A DNA stretch of 64,000 bases from Bradyrhizobium diazoefficiens (GCF_018129965.1 NZ_JAFCKW010000009.1:124001-188000), one strand, 5' to 3'; numbered from the stretch's first letter, positions 26,802 to 36,342 are shown. Numbers and translations are program-made. The notes: generated by a model not told the origin, from the letters alone.

Positions 26802-27275
26802 ATGTCCCGTTTCGTCATAGTTGCTATGATCTGCATCATGTCTTCCGGCGCAATGGCGCGCGCTTCAGGCGCGGCCTCGGGCCGGTTGGTGCCGCTATCT
26901 TCTGGCCAGTACGACCGGCTCACTCCCGCCATACGTGCCGCACTCGATCGTGCGCAACGCGAGTGCGGGAACGAATACATCACGGTACGCAACGGATTTC
27001 TGAGGTATCTGCAGGGAGTCATGGGTGAAGAATTCACGGCCGTGCACTTCGACGAGATCGGATGTGCGAAGCGCGCGGAGCTCTGTTCGTCCAGTGGATG
27101 TCTCCATCGCGTCTTTGTTTCCCGGGCTGGATTGCAGCGGGAAGTCTGGCGTGGAGAGGCCTCTGAAATCGACATGTCGATCGTTGCCGGTGCCGCCGCC
27201 ATCGAAGTGCATTGCGGCGCATTCGACCATAGCTGTTGCAGACGATTGATCTGGAACGGGAGCCGGTTTCGATGA
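26802..27275 (+). CDS. Secreted Cys-rich hypothetical protein
   Basis: 157 residues with a signal peptide (MSRFVIVAMICIMSS to MARA) and seven Cys in the mature region, including CAKRAELCSSSGCL and a CC pair near the end. The ATG at 26802 has GGGAGGA upstream. The even spacing of Cys suggests a disulfide-stabilised periplasmic fold. I do not recognise the family. It sits between the PilZ gene and the CDF genes on the same strand. Confidence 0.65.
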   Translation: MSRFVIVAMICIMSSGAMARASGAASGRLVPLSSGQYDRLTPAIRAALDRAQRECGNEYITVRNGFLRYLQGVMGEEFTAVHFDEIGCAKRAELCSSSGCLHRVFVSRAGLQREVWRGEASEIDMSIVAGAAAIEVHCGAFDHSCCRRLIWNGSRFR

Positions 27276-27385
27276 AGCCCGAATGGGAGATGCGGATCGT
27301 GGAGCAATGACGTCATCGACAATAGCGTACATGCGCTTCGGTGTCACTGGTGCTCATGAATGCTCAAACCCGAGGAGCTGACGTC

Positions 27386-28285
27386 ATGCACGGTGGGGGT
27401 ACTGCAGGAACGGCGGCCGCGCAGCACGCGGGAAGACTTGCGTGGGCGCTTGGCCTGACGGCGACGTACATGGTGGCCGAGGTCATCGGCGGTCTGGTCA
27501 CCGGCAGCTTGGCGTTACTGGCGGACGCCGCGCACATGATGACCGACGTCGGCGGGCTGGCGCTCGCGCTGCTCGCGATCCGTTTCGCGGAACGCGAGGC
27601 GACTCCACAGCGGACCTACGGCTACCTGCGTATGGAGGTGTTGTCCGCGCTCACCAACACCGTCGTGCTGTTGCTGCTGACGGTCTACATCCTCTACGAA
27701 GCGTACCAACGGTTCCAGTCACCACCCGAGATCCGTAGCGGGCCGATGCTCGCAGTCGCGGCGATCGGGCTCGTCGTCAACCTGATTAGCATGCGGCTTC
27801 TCGCCGGAGGATCGTCGGAGAGCCTCAACGTCAAGGGCGCCTATTTCGAGGTCCTGAGCGACATGCTGGGCTCAATCGGGGTCATCGTGGCGTCCTTGCT
27901 CGTCATGTGGAAAGGCTGGGTTCTTGCCGACCCGATCATCGGCGCCGGCATCGGGCTGTTCATTGTCCCTAGGACATGGACGCTGCTGAAGCAGGTCACG
28001 CACATCCTCATGGAGGGTACTCCCCCGAACGTCGATCTGGGAATCCTCGAACGGAAGCTCATGGAAATCGCCGGCGTGACCGCTGTCCACGATCTTCACG
28101 TGTGGACCGTCACGTCCGGATTTGACGCCATGAGCGGCCATCTCGTCGTCGCCGACATGTCGCGCGGAAGCGAGGTGCTGCGGGAAGCGCGGCGCGTCAT
28201 GAAGGATAATTTCGGCATCGACCACGTCACCGTTCAAATCGAAGACGAGGCCATTAGAGCCGAGGAGGCCGTGCTGCATGTCTAA
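27386..28285 (+). CDS. Cation diffusion facilitator (CDF) transporter, CzcD-like
   Basis: 299 residues with six membrane helices and a cytoplasmic C-terminal domain (TAVHDLHVWTVTSG). I choose ATG 27386 because GAGGAGC precedes it; GTG 27341 and ATG 27356 are alternatives. Helix 2 has the expected LADAAHMMTDVGG metal motif, but in helix 5 the usual HxxxD reads EVLSD, that is Glu for His. The change may alter metal preference. It overlaps the following CDF gene by eight bases, so the two are made together. Confidence 0.88.
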   Translation: MHGGGTAGTAAAQHAGRLAWALGLTATYMVAEVIGGLVTGSLALLADAAHMMTDVGGLALALLAIRFAEREATPQRTYGYLRMEVLSALTNTVVLLLLTVYILYEAYQRFQSPPEIRSGPMLAVAAIGLVVNLISMRLLAGGSSESLNVKGAYFEVLSDMLGSIGVIVASLLVMWKGWVLADPIIGAGIGLFIVPRTWTLLKQVTHILMEGTPPNVDLGILERKLMEIAGVTAVHDLHVWTVTSGFDAMSGHLVVADMSRGSEVLREARRVMKDNFGIDHVTVQIEDEAIRAEEAVLHV

Positions 28286-29309
28286 CCTAAGCAATAAGGG
28301 TGGAGGCGCCGATAATGACCATCAGCACGCCGGTCATGACCATGATGGAGAACATGTTCATGACGGCGATCACCGGCATGCCGCCGGCGATGATCATCAC
28401 CATGATCATGGTGGCGCCGGCCACGTCCATGCTCCGGCGAACTTCGGTAAGGCCTTCGCGATCGGTATTACCTTGAACACGGCTCTCGTCGTCGCGGAGG
28501 CGGTCTACGGCTATTTGGGAAATTCCACCGCGCTAATGGCAGACGCCGGCCACAATCTCAGCGACGTTTTCGGGCTGCTTGTCGCCTGGGCGGCCTCGAT
28601 CGTCTCCAAGCGCGCCCCAAGCGGGCGCTTCACGTATGGGCTTCGCGGCTCCTCGATTTTGGCGGCACTCGCGAACGCCGTCTTCCTGCTGGTCGCCACC
28701 GGCGCGATCGGCTGGGAATCTATTCAACGCTTCAAGGATCCGGAACCCATCGCCGGCGTCACCGTCATGGTAGTAGCGGCAGTCGGGATACTGATCAACG
28801 GCGCCACGGCACTCCTCTTCGCAAGCGGTCGCAAGGGCGACATCAACATTCGGGGCGCGTTCCTGCACATGGCCGGCGATGCGGCCGTCTCGGCGGGCGT
28901 GGTCGTCTCGTCGGCCCTCATCCTCTGGACTGGCCGGCTGTGGCTCGATCCGGCCATGAGCTTGGTCATCTGTGCCGTCATCCTGTGGAGCACATGGGGT
29001 CTGCTGCGGAGTTCGGTCGGCATGTCCCTGAGCGCTGTGCCGGAAGGCGTCGAACTCGGCGCCGTCCGATCCTTTCTCGCGGACCGACCCGGGGTGGCAG
29101 CGATCCACGACCTGCACGTGTGGCCCATCAGCACGACGGAGACCGCCATGACCTGTCATCTCGTCATGCCCGCCGGTCATCCGGGGGACGATTTCCTCAT
29201 GGAGGCGGCGCGAGTGCTCAAGGAGCGCTACAAGATCGGTCACGCGACGCTGCAAATCGAGATCGACGAGAACAATGCGTGCGCGCTTGCGCCGGATAGC
29301 GTGGTCTGA
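28278..29309 (+). CDS. CDF transporter with long His-rich N-terminus
   Basis: 343 residues. The first 50 contain about 18 His in HDHDGEHVHDGDHRH-type repeats, a metal-binding antenna. Helix 2 has ADAGHNLSDV and helix 5 has HMAGD, so both halves of the transport site are canonical. The C-terminal domain has IHDLHVWPIS. It follows the CzcD-like gene with an eight-base overlap. Known members of this type (DmeF, ZitB) export Co, Ni, Zn or Fe. Substrate cannot be read from the sequence. Confidence 0.88.
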   Translation: MSNLSNKGGGADNDHQHAGHDHDGEHVHDGDHRHAAGDDHHHDHGGAGHVHAPANFGKAFAIGITLNTALVVAEAVYGYLGNSTALMADAGHNLSDVFGLLVAWAASIVSKRAPSGRFTYGLRGSSILAALANAVFLLVATGAIGWESIQRFKDPEPIAGVTVMVVAAVGILINGATALLFASGRKGDINIRGAFLHMAGDAAVSAGVVVSSALILWTGRLWLDPAMSLVICAVILWSTWGLLRSSVGMSLSAVPEGVELGAVRSFLADRPGVAAIHDLHVWPISTTETAMTCHLVMPAGHPGDDFLMEAARVLKERYKIGHATLQIEIDENNACALAPDSVV

Positions 29310-29316
29310 GCAACGC

Positions 29317-31404
29317 CTAGTATTGCGAGTGTACGCGGAAACCGAGCACAGACACTGGACCTCGGTCGCGATTGTAGGCGGGATTTACGATGAGCTGATA
29401 GTCCAGCGTAACCTTCGTCGCGAACCAGGGAAAGCTGTAATAAGTCTCGAGGATCTTCTCGTTGCCGGGATGCGGCAGTATCCCGTCGCCGACCAGAATT
29501 CCCAGCCCGCCGGCGTTGAGGAACGCCTGGTGCACATTGGTGATACCGTTGACGACGCCGGCAATGCCGAAAGTGTCGTCGTCCCGCCCCCATTGTTTTC
29601 CCGATATCGAGAGGCCGGCTGCGACGGTCCGGTCGACATCCGTAAATTCATAGGGTTCTTTGTTGCCGTCCGCGATGCCGGCGCGGGCGAAGAAGCCAAC
29701 ATTGGGGATGAGTTGCTGCTCCAGATTCATGCTGACGCCGCCACGGCTTTGGTAGCGCCGCACAGCGGCGATATCGGCGGGGCCTCCGTTTACCGCGGCG
29801 AGTTGGATGGCGTCCTGGAAGCTTCCCATCCGGCCTCGCGTCAGAAATCCGCTGATCGCGATTTTCCCGGGTTGATCCCAAATGGTATATCGCCGCTCAA
29901 TCTCGCCGACCCACTGGAATTGTCCGAACTGTGAATCGAGGTGGGTGGCATTCGGTGCGATGGACAGATCGAACAGGCCTCCACGCACGGTCCAGGGACC
30001 TTGGTACCATTCCGCGGCCGCGCCGACGCTGTAGGCCCAGGCGTCGGCCGCATAGTCGAAGGTTCCGGTGTCGATGATGGTCCAATTCATGAAATCGGAG
30101 CGGGGATCGTGAGCGTATTTGTTAGTGTCGAAAATATCGCCGACGCTGAATTTCCCTACCGTCAGCACCAGTCGATCCGCAGTTTGCGATCCCGAAAACT
30201 GGTTGAGCCCGGCGTCGACTTTCTGAACCTCGCCGCCGAGGTTGATGGTCTGGCGCAGGAACGCCCGGTGTAGACGCGTGTAGGGATAGCTCGCGCCGAC
30301 CTTGTAGGCCTCGCCGCTTGGAAATCCCGCGGCGCCGACCGACGCGCTCAATCCAAAACCCTGATCGACTTCCGGATTGACCCACGCCTCGGCGCCGTCC
30401 CAGAGCCGGACGCCCGCATACAAGGTCGTGTCGAAGGTCTCGCGTCCGATGTTGGGGTCGAGACTGTTGCGACCGCTATAGGGAGCCCGAAACGGCGGGT
30501 CGTATTGACTGACATAGGTGGCCTGGGCGTGGAACGCGAAGCGATCCGTCTCGAGTGCGGAGGGCCCCTTGGTGAGGAAATCCGGGATGCGGCTCTCGTC
30601 GCCGATCTTGTAGTTTAGGCCGAGCCGGATGCTTTGCATGGCGAGGTCGGAATTGAACGCTTCCGCCGCGCCCGTGAACATCATGCCCTTGTGGCCAAAT
30701 CCGGTCGCCAGATACTCGGCTTTTGCCGTCCAGTCTGCCGCGATTGGAATTTCGATTCCGGCTCCCGCTGCCCATCCCAATCGCCACAAGAGCTTGGTGT
30801 CCACCGTTCCAGGCGTTGCAAAGCCGCCAAAGGAAACGCCGTCGACCTGAGTACGTGTTACCTGATCGTAGCTCCAGGCCAGCCCACCCGTTCCGTAGAG
30901 AAGGAAATGATCGAACGCATAGCCGACGCGGGCACGCGCGCTTCCGTAGTGAATGACCGCCTCGCCGTACGTCACCTGGCCGGTCTGGGGCGAGGTGATC
31001 GTCTGACCGCCGCGCACGGAATAGGGTACCTGCACGTCCGAATTTGGAAAGGAGATGTCGGATTCGAAGCCCAGCATCACGCGAGACGGAAAGACGTGGT
31101 TGTAGCCCCCCTGAAGCCCGGCCGTGTAGCTGCCGGTGCCGCCCATGAAATCGAAGTTGAAGGGAAGGTCGAACGATCCAGACAAGCCCGGTGCACCGGC
31201 GCCTGGAGGGGTTGCGGACCAGTTCGAAGCGCCTCTGATCACACCTACATGGCCGCCAATGTACCATCCATTCCAGTCGTAGGAAGCAAGCTGCGGGACG
31301 GACGCCTTAACCGGAGAGTTTGCGGGCAGATCAGCCGCGATCGCGCAGGAGCACGTCGCAAGCGCTATCCCGATCCCACCCCCAATCTTGCAAACCCTCT
31401 TCAT
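29317..31404 (-). CDS. Fusion of an Omp25-like barrel and an OprB-type carbohydrate porin
   Basis: 695 residues from ATG 31404; the frame is open 16 codons further up, but only the later start gives a proper signal peptide ending AIAADL. Residues about 40-280 look like an Omp25-type eight-strand barrel (YDWNGWYIGGHVG at the start, IRLGLNYKIG at the end). From about 300 onward it matches OprB-type porins (ALETDRFAFHAQATYVSQYD, and a C-terminal LDYQLIVNPAYNRDRGPVSV). OprB members take up sugars. The C-terminus ends in Tyr, as needed for outer membrane assembly. It points toward the CDF genes, eight bases away, so the genes converge. Confidence 0.82.
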   Translation of the reverse strand: MKRVCKIGGGIGIALATCSCAIAADLPANSPVKASVPQLASYDWNGWYIGGHVGVIRGASNWSATPPGAGAPGLSGSFDLPFNFDFMGGTGSYTAGLQGGYNHVFPSRVMLGFESDISFPNSDVQVPYSVRGGQTITSPQTGQVTYGEAVIHYGSARARVGYAFDHFLLYGTGGLAWSYDQVTRTQVDGVSFGGFATPGTVDTKLLWRLGWAAGAGIEIPIAADWTAKAEYLATGFGHKGMMFTGAAEAFNSDLAMQSIRLGLNYKIGDESRIPDFLTKGPSALETDRFAFHAQATYVSQYDPPFRAPYSGRNSLDPNIGRETFDTTLYAGVRLWDGAEAWVNPEVDQGFGLSASVGAAGFPSGEAYKVGASYPYTRLHRAFLRQTINLGGEVQKVDAGLNQFSGSQTADRLVLTVGKFSVGDIFDTNKYAHDPRSDFMNWTIIDTGTFDYAADAWAYSVGAAAEWYQGPWTVRGGLFDLSIAPNATHLDSQFGQFQWVGEIERRYTIWDQPGKIAISGFLTRGRMGSFQDAIQLAAVNGGPADIAAVRRYQSRGGVSMNLEQQLIPNVGFFARAGIADGNKEPYEFTDVDRTVAAGLSISGKQWGRDDDTFGIAGVVNGITNVHQAFLNAGGLGILVGDGILPHPGNEKILETYYSFPWFATKVTLDYQLIVNPAYNRDRGPVSVLGFRVHSQY

Positions 31405-31494
31405 GCCGCGCCCCGCAACCCAAACCAGCGTTAGACCAAAGAAATGTGACATTCATTCCTAGGCGTTATTGCGAGTTATTCGCGATAGGTCCTC

Positions 31495-31710
31495 TAGATC
31501 AAGCACCGACTGCTCAAAGAAGTCGATGAAATTATTGCGCTGCACCCAGGGGCGGACACTCCCTCTCTTGCAGTCGTCAGTATTTCTGGTGCGTCTATTG
31601 GGTGGGCAGATAGGTACTTCCCGCATAGAGGGGACGGGCTTGTGGCCTTTCAATAGCGCTTTCCAGCGATCGCGGCTGGGATTTTCCTGCTTCTATTTCG
31701 CAGTCGCCGC
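31495..31710 (+). pseudogene. Decayed duplicate of the 33636-33850 region
   Basis: Base-level similarity is clear: both copies have CACCGACTGCTCA, then AATTATTGCGC and CGATCGCGGCTGGGATT in the same order. The second copy carries the start of the gene at 33780 (MWAFLKRFSAIAAGI). Here the equivalent codons read VAFQ, a stop, then RFPAIAAGIFLLLF, so the gene is broken. It covers most of the 360 bases between the porin gene and the next small gene; the rest holds nothing I can name. Confidence 0.55.
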
Positions 31711-31813
31711 TTGCATTCGCTCGCCTGTTTTAACCCTCGTGGGCCAATTTGAATTTCGTAACGACCTGCTTTGGAGTAAGAATCTATTCGTTGGTTTGCT
31801 TGCGGAGGCTCCA

Positions 31814-32062
31814 ATGTGTCGCATCCGCTTCGCAATGTTGGTAATGGCGTTCACGGCCGCAACTTGGTCAACTTGCCAAGCCGTCGGGTCCTTTCAGACT
31901 AAACCGGCGTTTCCGAAGGTGGTGATGGCTGGTGTTGCAGGCCCACTATCGACCACCAGATTGCCCGATGTCTCCGCACGCGATCTGGTTGGTGGCTGTG
32001 GTAGGGGTCGCATCCGCGATCATCAAACACATGGTTGCCGTGGCCCGGCCGATATGAGGTAA
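31814..32062 (+). CDS. Small secreted protein with GCGRGR motif
   Basis: 82 residues from ATG 31814, preceded by GCGGAGG. The start MCRIRFAMLVMAFTAATWS is a signal peptide. The C-terminus has DLVGGCGRGRIRD and then HGCRGPADMR, a two-Cys Gly/Arg motif that I associate with numerous short secreted proteins in Bradyrhizobium relatives. Function unknown. Confidence 0.5.
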   Translation: MCRIRFAMLVMAFTAATWSTCQAVGSFQTKPAFPKVVMAGVAGPLSTTRLPDVSARDLVGGCGRGRIRDHQTHGCRGPADMR

Positions 32063-32145
32063 GGCATCGGCCAGTATCAACAATCCTGTCGAACCCGATT
32101 GTAGTCGAGCCGGGGTGTAATAGTGTTAGATGCTGACGTTTGACG

Positions 32146-32234
32146 ATGAGAGGGCTTCTGCGTCGGCTGAAACTGCCGCACTCGTCTACGCCGGTTATCG
32201 GATGTTGATGCCGGCCCCCACGAAAAATGGTTGA
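32146..32234 (+). pseudogene. Fragment of a czcB-like 5' end
   Basis: The end of this stretch reads ALVYAGYRMLMPAPTK in one frame, nearly the same as TLAYAGYRMLTPATTK in the CzcB at 9737. Upstream, MRGLLRR in another frame resembles the MIRSLIR start. A TGA at 32232-32234 then closes the frame. It is a small relic of a third czcB copy. The rest of the 202-base gap here contains nothing else I recognise. Confidence 0.55.
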
Positions 32235-32264
32235 CGGTGGCGCCCGCTCACTGAGGTATGGTCG

Positions 32265-33554
32265 ATGAGTGGCTTTTCGAGGGAATCCGTCAGAACGGTC
32301 GTTTTTGGCCTGACCACGGCGACGGCCTTGGCGATGTGTCTCATCTCCCCGAGCTTCGCTCAACGTGACCCTCTCGATCTCGCACAGGCCGGCTTCGTTG
32401 CGAAAGATCGCGGCGATTTCACGCTGGCGATACGCTTGTTTGACGAAGCGCTTCAGCGCGGCTTGTTCTCTGACAAACAACGAGGCCTTCTCCTTTACAG
32501 TCGAGGCGTTTCTAACGAAGCACTCGGTCGTCGCGACCGCGCCCTGTCAGACTTCGACGCGGCTATCGCGCTGCTTCCGGAATTTCCCAGCGCCTACCTC
32601 TATCGAGGGATCATCTGGGGCGATGAGCGCGAATACCAACGCGCCCTGCAGGACTTTTTGACGGCCAGTAAACTAAATCCCGGCGATCCTCTTGTTTTCA
32701 ACAACCTTGGGAATGCCTACGAAAAGCTGGGAGATTTGGATCGTGCCATCGAAAACTACGGCCTAGCGATCCGCTTGCGTTCCGACTACGCGCCTGCCTA
32801 CTACAATCGCGCGCGCACCTACGCTCTGAAGCAGGATGAGGATCGCGCCATCGCAGACTACGACAAGGCAATCGCGTTGCAGCCGACCTACGAAGACGCC
32901 TACTTCAACCGGGCAGTCCTGCATTTCTCCCGTCGAGACATCAAGAGTGCCCTTGCGGACCTCAACACCGCGATCAGGCTGAATCCACGGGACGTCGCCG
33001 CCTTGTCAAATCGCGCGAGTGTGAACCTGGCGATCGAAAAATATGCTGAAGCCTTGAGCGATTTCGATCGTGCGTTGACGGTGGATCCAGGTAATGCGGC
33101 CACATACTTGGGGAGAGGGCGGGCGCACCTGTTCTCAGGCGCAGTCGACGATAGCATCGAGGACTTCAAGACCGCTGTTCGGCTGCGGCCATCGAATCCC
33201 TATCCCGTCATTTGGTTGCACATTGCCCGGGTTCATAGAGGAGGATCCGATCGCGAGGAATTTGAGGCAAACGTAAAAGCTGCGAAACGCGAAACCTGGC
33301 CCGGCCCAATGCTCGATATGTATCTTGGGCGTCTGGCTGCGGACGAGGTCAAAGCGGCCGCCCAACGGGGCACCAACCCCGAGAAGTCCAAACGCGAATG
33401 CGAAGCGAGTTTTTTTCTAGGCGAGTTGGCCGTGCACAACGGCCAGACCCAGCAGGCGAGGGACGCCTTGCGGGCGGTGACGTCAGGCTGCGGACCGGCG
33501 GAGCCCGTCTACAGCGCTGCGGTTGCGGAAGCCAAGCTGCTGCCCCGGCAATAA
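32265..33554 (+). CDS. Secreted TPR-repeat protein
   Basis: 429 residues with a signal peptide (to SPSFAQ) and at least seven consecutive TPR units from about residue 40 to 330, with repeated YYNRA and AIxLxP patterns. Two Cys (SKRECE and SGCGP) near the C-terminus may pair. TPR proteins of this layout scaffold periplasmic or outer membrane complexes. It is flanked by the czcB fragment and a small secreted protein and has no obvious operon partner. Confidence 0.82.
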   Translation: MSGFSRESVRTVVFGLTTATALAMCLISPSFAQRDPLDLAQAGFVAKDRGDFTLAIRLFDEALQRGLFSDKQRGLLLYSRGVSNEALGRRDRALSDFDAAIALLPEFPSAYLYRGIIWGDEREYQRALQDFLTASKLNPGDPLVFNNLGNAYEKLGDLDRAIENYGLAIRLRSDYAPAYYNRARTYALKQDEDRAIADYDKAIALQPTYEDAYFNRAVLHFSRRDIKSALADLNTAIRLNPRDVAALSNRASVNLAIEKYAEALSDFDRALTVDPGNAATYLGRGRAHLFSGAVDDSIEDFKTAVRLRPSNPYPVIWLHIARVHRGGSDREEFEANVKAAKRETWPGPMLDMYLGRLAADEVKAAAQRGTNPEKSKRECEASFFLGELAVHNGQTQQARDALRAVTSGCGPAEPVYSAAVAEAKLLPRQ

Positions 33555-33779
33555 GGTGGCTTGCAGAGATCAGCTTCTGCTTCCTATGGCTGCGCACCGT
33601 CGAAGCGCACGCGACACGACGTGTCCGATGAGTCCTGGATTAGACACCGACTGCTCAGGAAGTTGATGCAATTATTGCGCCGCACAAGTTCGAGCAACGT
33701 CTGTGCGACTGACGGTCGTCAGCTTTTCTGGTAGTCTTTGCGTGTCTCGGGCAGGTCTTCCCTCATGGAGGGTGCCAGC

Positions 33780-34154
33780 ATGTGGGCTTTTCTCAAGCGC
33801 TTTTCGGCGATCGCGGCTGGGATTGTTCTGCTTTCATTTTGCAATCAACCGCTCGCCTTCGCTCTCGGTAGCCAGGTTGGTCACGACGATCCCTGGAATC
33901 CAGAGCATATCGAACATCTGCCGCCGGAGGTTCGGAATGCTGTCATCCGGATGTGCCGCGATCCACCGCGCGCCGGACACTACTTCGCGACTTATTTCGA
34001 CAATTCGCGCTTGATGAAGCTGCACTTCGAGCATCTGCACTGTGACGGGCAGGCAATATTTTGCAGGGGCGATATTTGCCTGCACCAGGAATACGTTTCT
34101 ACCGGTGGTCACTATCGACTGATGAAGAGCTATTACGATCGCAATAACGATTGA
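33780..34154 (+). CDS. Small secreted Cys/His protein
   Basis: 124 residues from ATG 33780, with GGAGGG upstream. The signal peptide is MWAFLKRFSAIAAGIVLLSF. The mature part has MCRDPP, HLHCDGQAIFCRGDICLHQE and several His, so disulfides or metal binding are possible. The same 5' region occurs in decayed form at 31495-31710. I do not recognise a family. The 268-base gap that follows (to 34422) shows nothing. Confidence 0.6.
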   Translation: MWAFLKRFSAIAAGIVLLSFCNQPLAFALGSQVGHDDPWNPEHIEHLPPEVRNAVIRMCRDPPRAGHYFATYFDNSRLMKLHFEHLHCDGQAIFCRGDICLHQEYVSTGGHYRLMKSYYDRNND

Positions 34155-34422
34155 TTCAGCCCAATGGCTCCCTCGGTTAGTCTGCGAACAATCCGCCAAT
34201 TGGAACCAGCGACCTCGTCGACATTCCATAAGATAGCTTATGTGGCGGGCCTCCGCGAGACGACGCAGGCTCTGGTCATACCGTTGCGAATTTCTGGCTC
34301 AGTACCCTAGCTACAGGTACGACGTCTTGACCAGACCACCCAAAGCCACCGATCGTCGCCGCCCGAAGGGGTCTCGCGCCGTGCCAAACGGCGGTAGCAC
34401 TGACCAAGGCTCCGTCAGTCTT

Positions 34423-36342
34423 TTATGCGACCTTTCGACGATTGAGGGCGAAGCCTACGGCCAGAGCCGTAATCACGAGTACCTGGGCCGCGACCGTTTG
34501 GGCGGTCGGGAACAGGCCAACCAAGGAGATCCGCGGCACCCAACGCAATAGTGCGATGCTGACGATTCCGGCCTCTTGCAGAGCCGCGACACCCTTGCCG
34601 GCGAGAACCACCGTGAGGACTGCCATCAGCCACGAACTGTAAATAAAGAACTTGCCGATCGGCAGGCGGCGGCTAAAGCGCAGCATGATCCACGCGATTG
34701 CGGCCAAGATTGCGCACGCGCTCAGAGCGCCCGCGAGTATCGCGCCGCCGTTTCCCTGGCCCCACAGTGCCGCATAGAAGAGGATTGTCTCGAACACCTC
34801 TCGATAGACGACGACGAAGGCGAGCGCGCACAGAAACCATGCCGAACCGCCCGACAGCGCTTTCGCCATCTTTTCCTGAATGTAGTGTTGCCATTGGTCG
34901 GCCTGCGCCTTGCCATGCATCCAGATGCCGACCGAGAGCAAAACCACGGCTGCAAAGACCGACCCGAAGCCCTCTGTCAATTCTCGGCTCGCGCCGCTTA
35001 TCCCAATCACCCAGATTGCGGCAACCCAAGTCAAAAAACCCGCAGCAAGTGCGCCGACCCAACCAGCATGGACGTAGCGTATGACCTCCATCCGCTCGGC
35101 CTTGCGGAGGAAGGCGATCATGGCCACCACGATCAGCAGTGCTTCGAGCCCCTCGCGCAGCAGGATTGTCGCCGCACTCAGGAATGTAGACAGACCGCTT
35201 GCAGCGTCAGGCGACAACGCGGCTTCTGCATCGTCGAGGAGGTCGCCGAGGACCCGCACGCGATCGGCAAGTGAATCGGCCGTCTCTCCGCTTTGGATGG
35301 CGGCGCGGTACTCGCCCATTACACCCTCGATCCGCTCCAAGAGGGTACGGTCACGTACAGCCAGCGTGGGCTCTATCTGCTCGAAGCCATCGAGATATGC
35401 GGACAGCGCCAACTCGCCGGCGCGCTGCCGGTCTCCCGCACGATAGACGACGAGGCTTTCGGCCAGACGGCTGCGAACCAGCGACAGAGATCCGGTCTGC
35501 TGCCCCACCATGTCGGGATGACGACGCAAGTAAGCCATGAGCGCGTCCGCCTTATGCTGTCCGATGTTGCCGGCAAGCGCTGCGGGCGTCGTGCCGACGA
35601 GAGACTTCAGATCGGGGATGAATCTGTGAAGCCGTTCGTCCTGCCTCCACAGCCGTTCTCCCTCCGTCGCAGCAGCGTCCGAAAATGCGAAATGCCCAGC
35701 GTAGAATGCCAAGGCCCAGCGATCATCGGCCGGCAGGCCGTCGAAGCCTGGCATCGCAGTCCCGTCGAGACCTTGGGTGATCACCTGGTAGAGAGCAAAC
35801 ACACTGCGTTGACGGGCGCGGTCGGCGTCCGTGAAAGCGATGGGTGGGGTGTCAAGCTTCGCGGCATCCGATCCATGACCGTCACCGGCGACGCCATGAC
35901 AGCTAGCGCAGTTCTGTGCGAACAGCGCCGTACCGCGCGCGAAGTTCCGGACCTTCTTCGGTGCCAGCGGTACTGGATAGGCGGCGAGCAGAGCGGTGGC
36001 TAAGCCTTGTGCCAACTCTGCGACTTGCTTGGCCTCGGCCTTGCCGTCGATGGCGCGCTGCAGGCCGACAGCCTGCGTCAGAAGCGCTTGTTGTTCCGGT
36101 TTGGCCGGCAGCGCAGCGAGCTTCGCCGCAATGGTCGCCGCGAACTCTTTCTGCTCCGCATATTCGGAAGGACTTGAGACCGAGCCGTGCGACACCGCGC
36201 CGGCGTAGTCCACCGAGATGTAGTCCAACAGTCGCCACGTTATCTCGATATCGCTCGTCTTAGCTCTCGCGGAGCCCGAGAAAACCAGAGCCAGCACGAT
36301 AGCGAGGAGTCCAATACGCCACGGTAAGGATAGGAGATTCAA
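34423..36342 (-). CDS. Cytochrome c-FTR1 iron permease fusion
   Basis: 639 residues with a signal sequence. Residues about 130-230 are a cytochrome c domain with a heme site CASCH at 145-149 and a likely axial Met in AMPGF near 197. A helical linker follows. From about 390 the protein is an FTR1 permease with REGLE at 396-400 and a second REVFE motif at 514-518, where the family usually has REGFE. Known FTR1 proteins import ferric iron with a partner ferroxidase. The fused heme could supply the electron-accepting step. It stands alone on the minus strand. Confidence 0.85.
   Translation of the reverse strand: MNLLSLPWRIGLLAIVLALVFSGSARAKTSDIEITWRLLDYISVDYAGAVSHGSVSSPSEYAEQKEFAATIAAKLAALPAKPEQQALLTQAVGLQRAIDGKAEAKQVAELAQGLATALLAAYPVPLAPKKVRNFARGTALFAQNCASCHGVAGDGHGSDAAKLDTPPIAFTDADRARQRSVFALYQVITQGLDGTAMPGFDGLPADDRWALAFYAGHFAFSDAAATEGERLWRQDERLHRFIPDLKSLVGTTPAALAGNIGQHKADALMAYLRRHPDMVGQQTGSLSLVRSRLAESLVVYRAGDRQRAGELALSAYLDGFEQIEPTLAVRDRTLLERIEGVMGEYRAAIQSGETADSLADRVRVLGDLLDDAEAALSPDAASGLSTFLSAATILLREGLEALLIVVAMIAFLRKAERMEVIRYVHAGWVGALAAGFLTWVAAIWVIGISGASRELTEGFGSVFAAVVLLSVGIWMHGKAQADQWQHYIQEKMAKALSGGSAWFLCALAFVVVYREVFETILFYAALWGQGNGGAILAGALSACAILAAIAWIMLRFSRRLPIGKFFIYSSWLMAVLTVVLAGKGVAALQEAGIVSIALLRWVPRISLVGLFPTAQTVAAQVLVITALAVGFALNRRKVA

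Noticed and set aside
34155..34422. Possible gene in the gap before the FTR1 fusion
   Set aside because: The only open frame is Arg-rich, lacks a ribosome site and overlaps the FTR1 gene; nothing protein-like.
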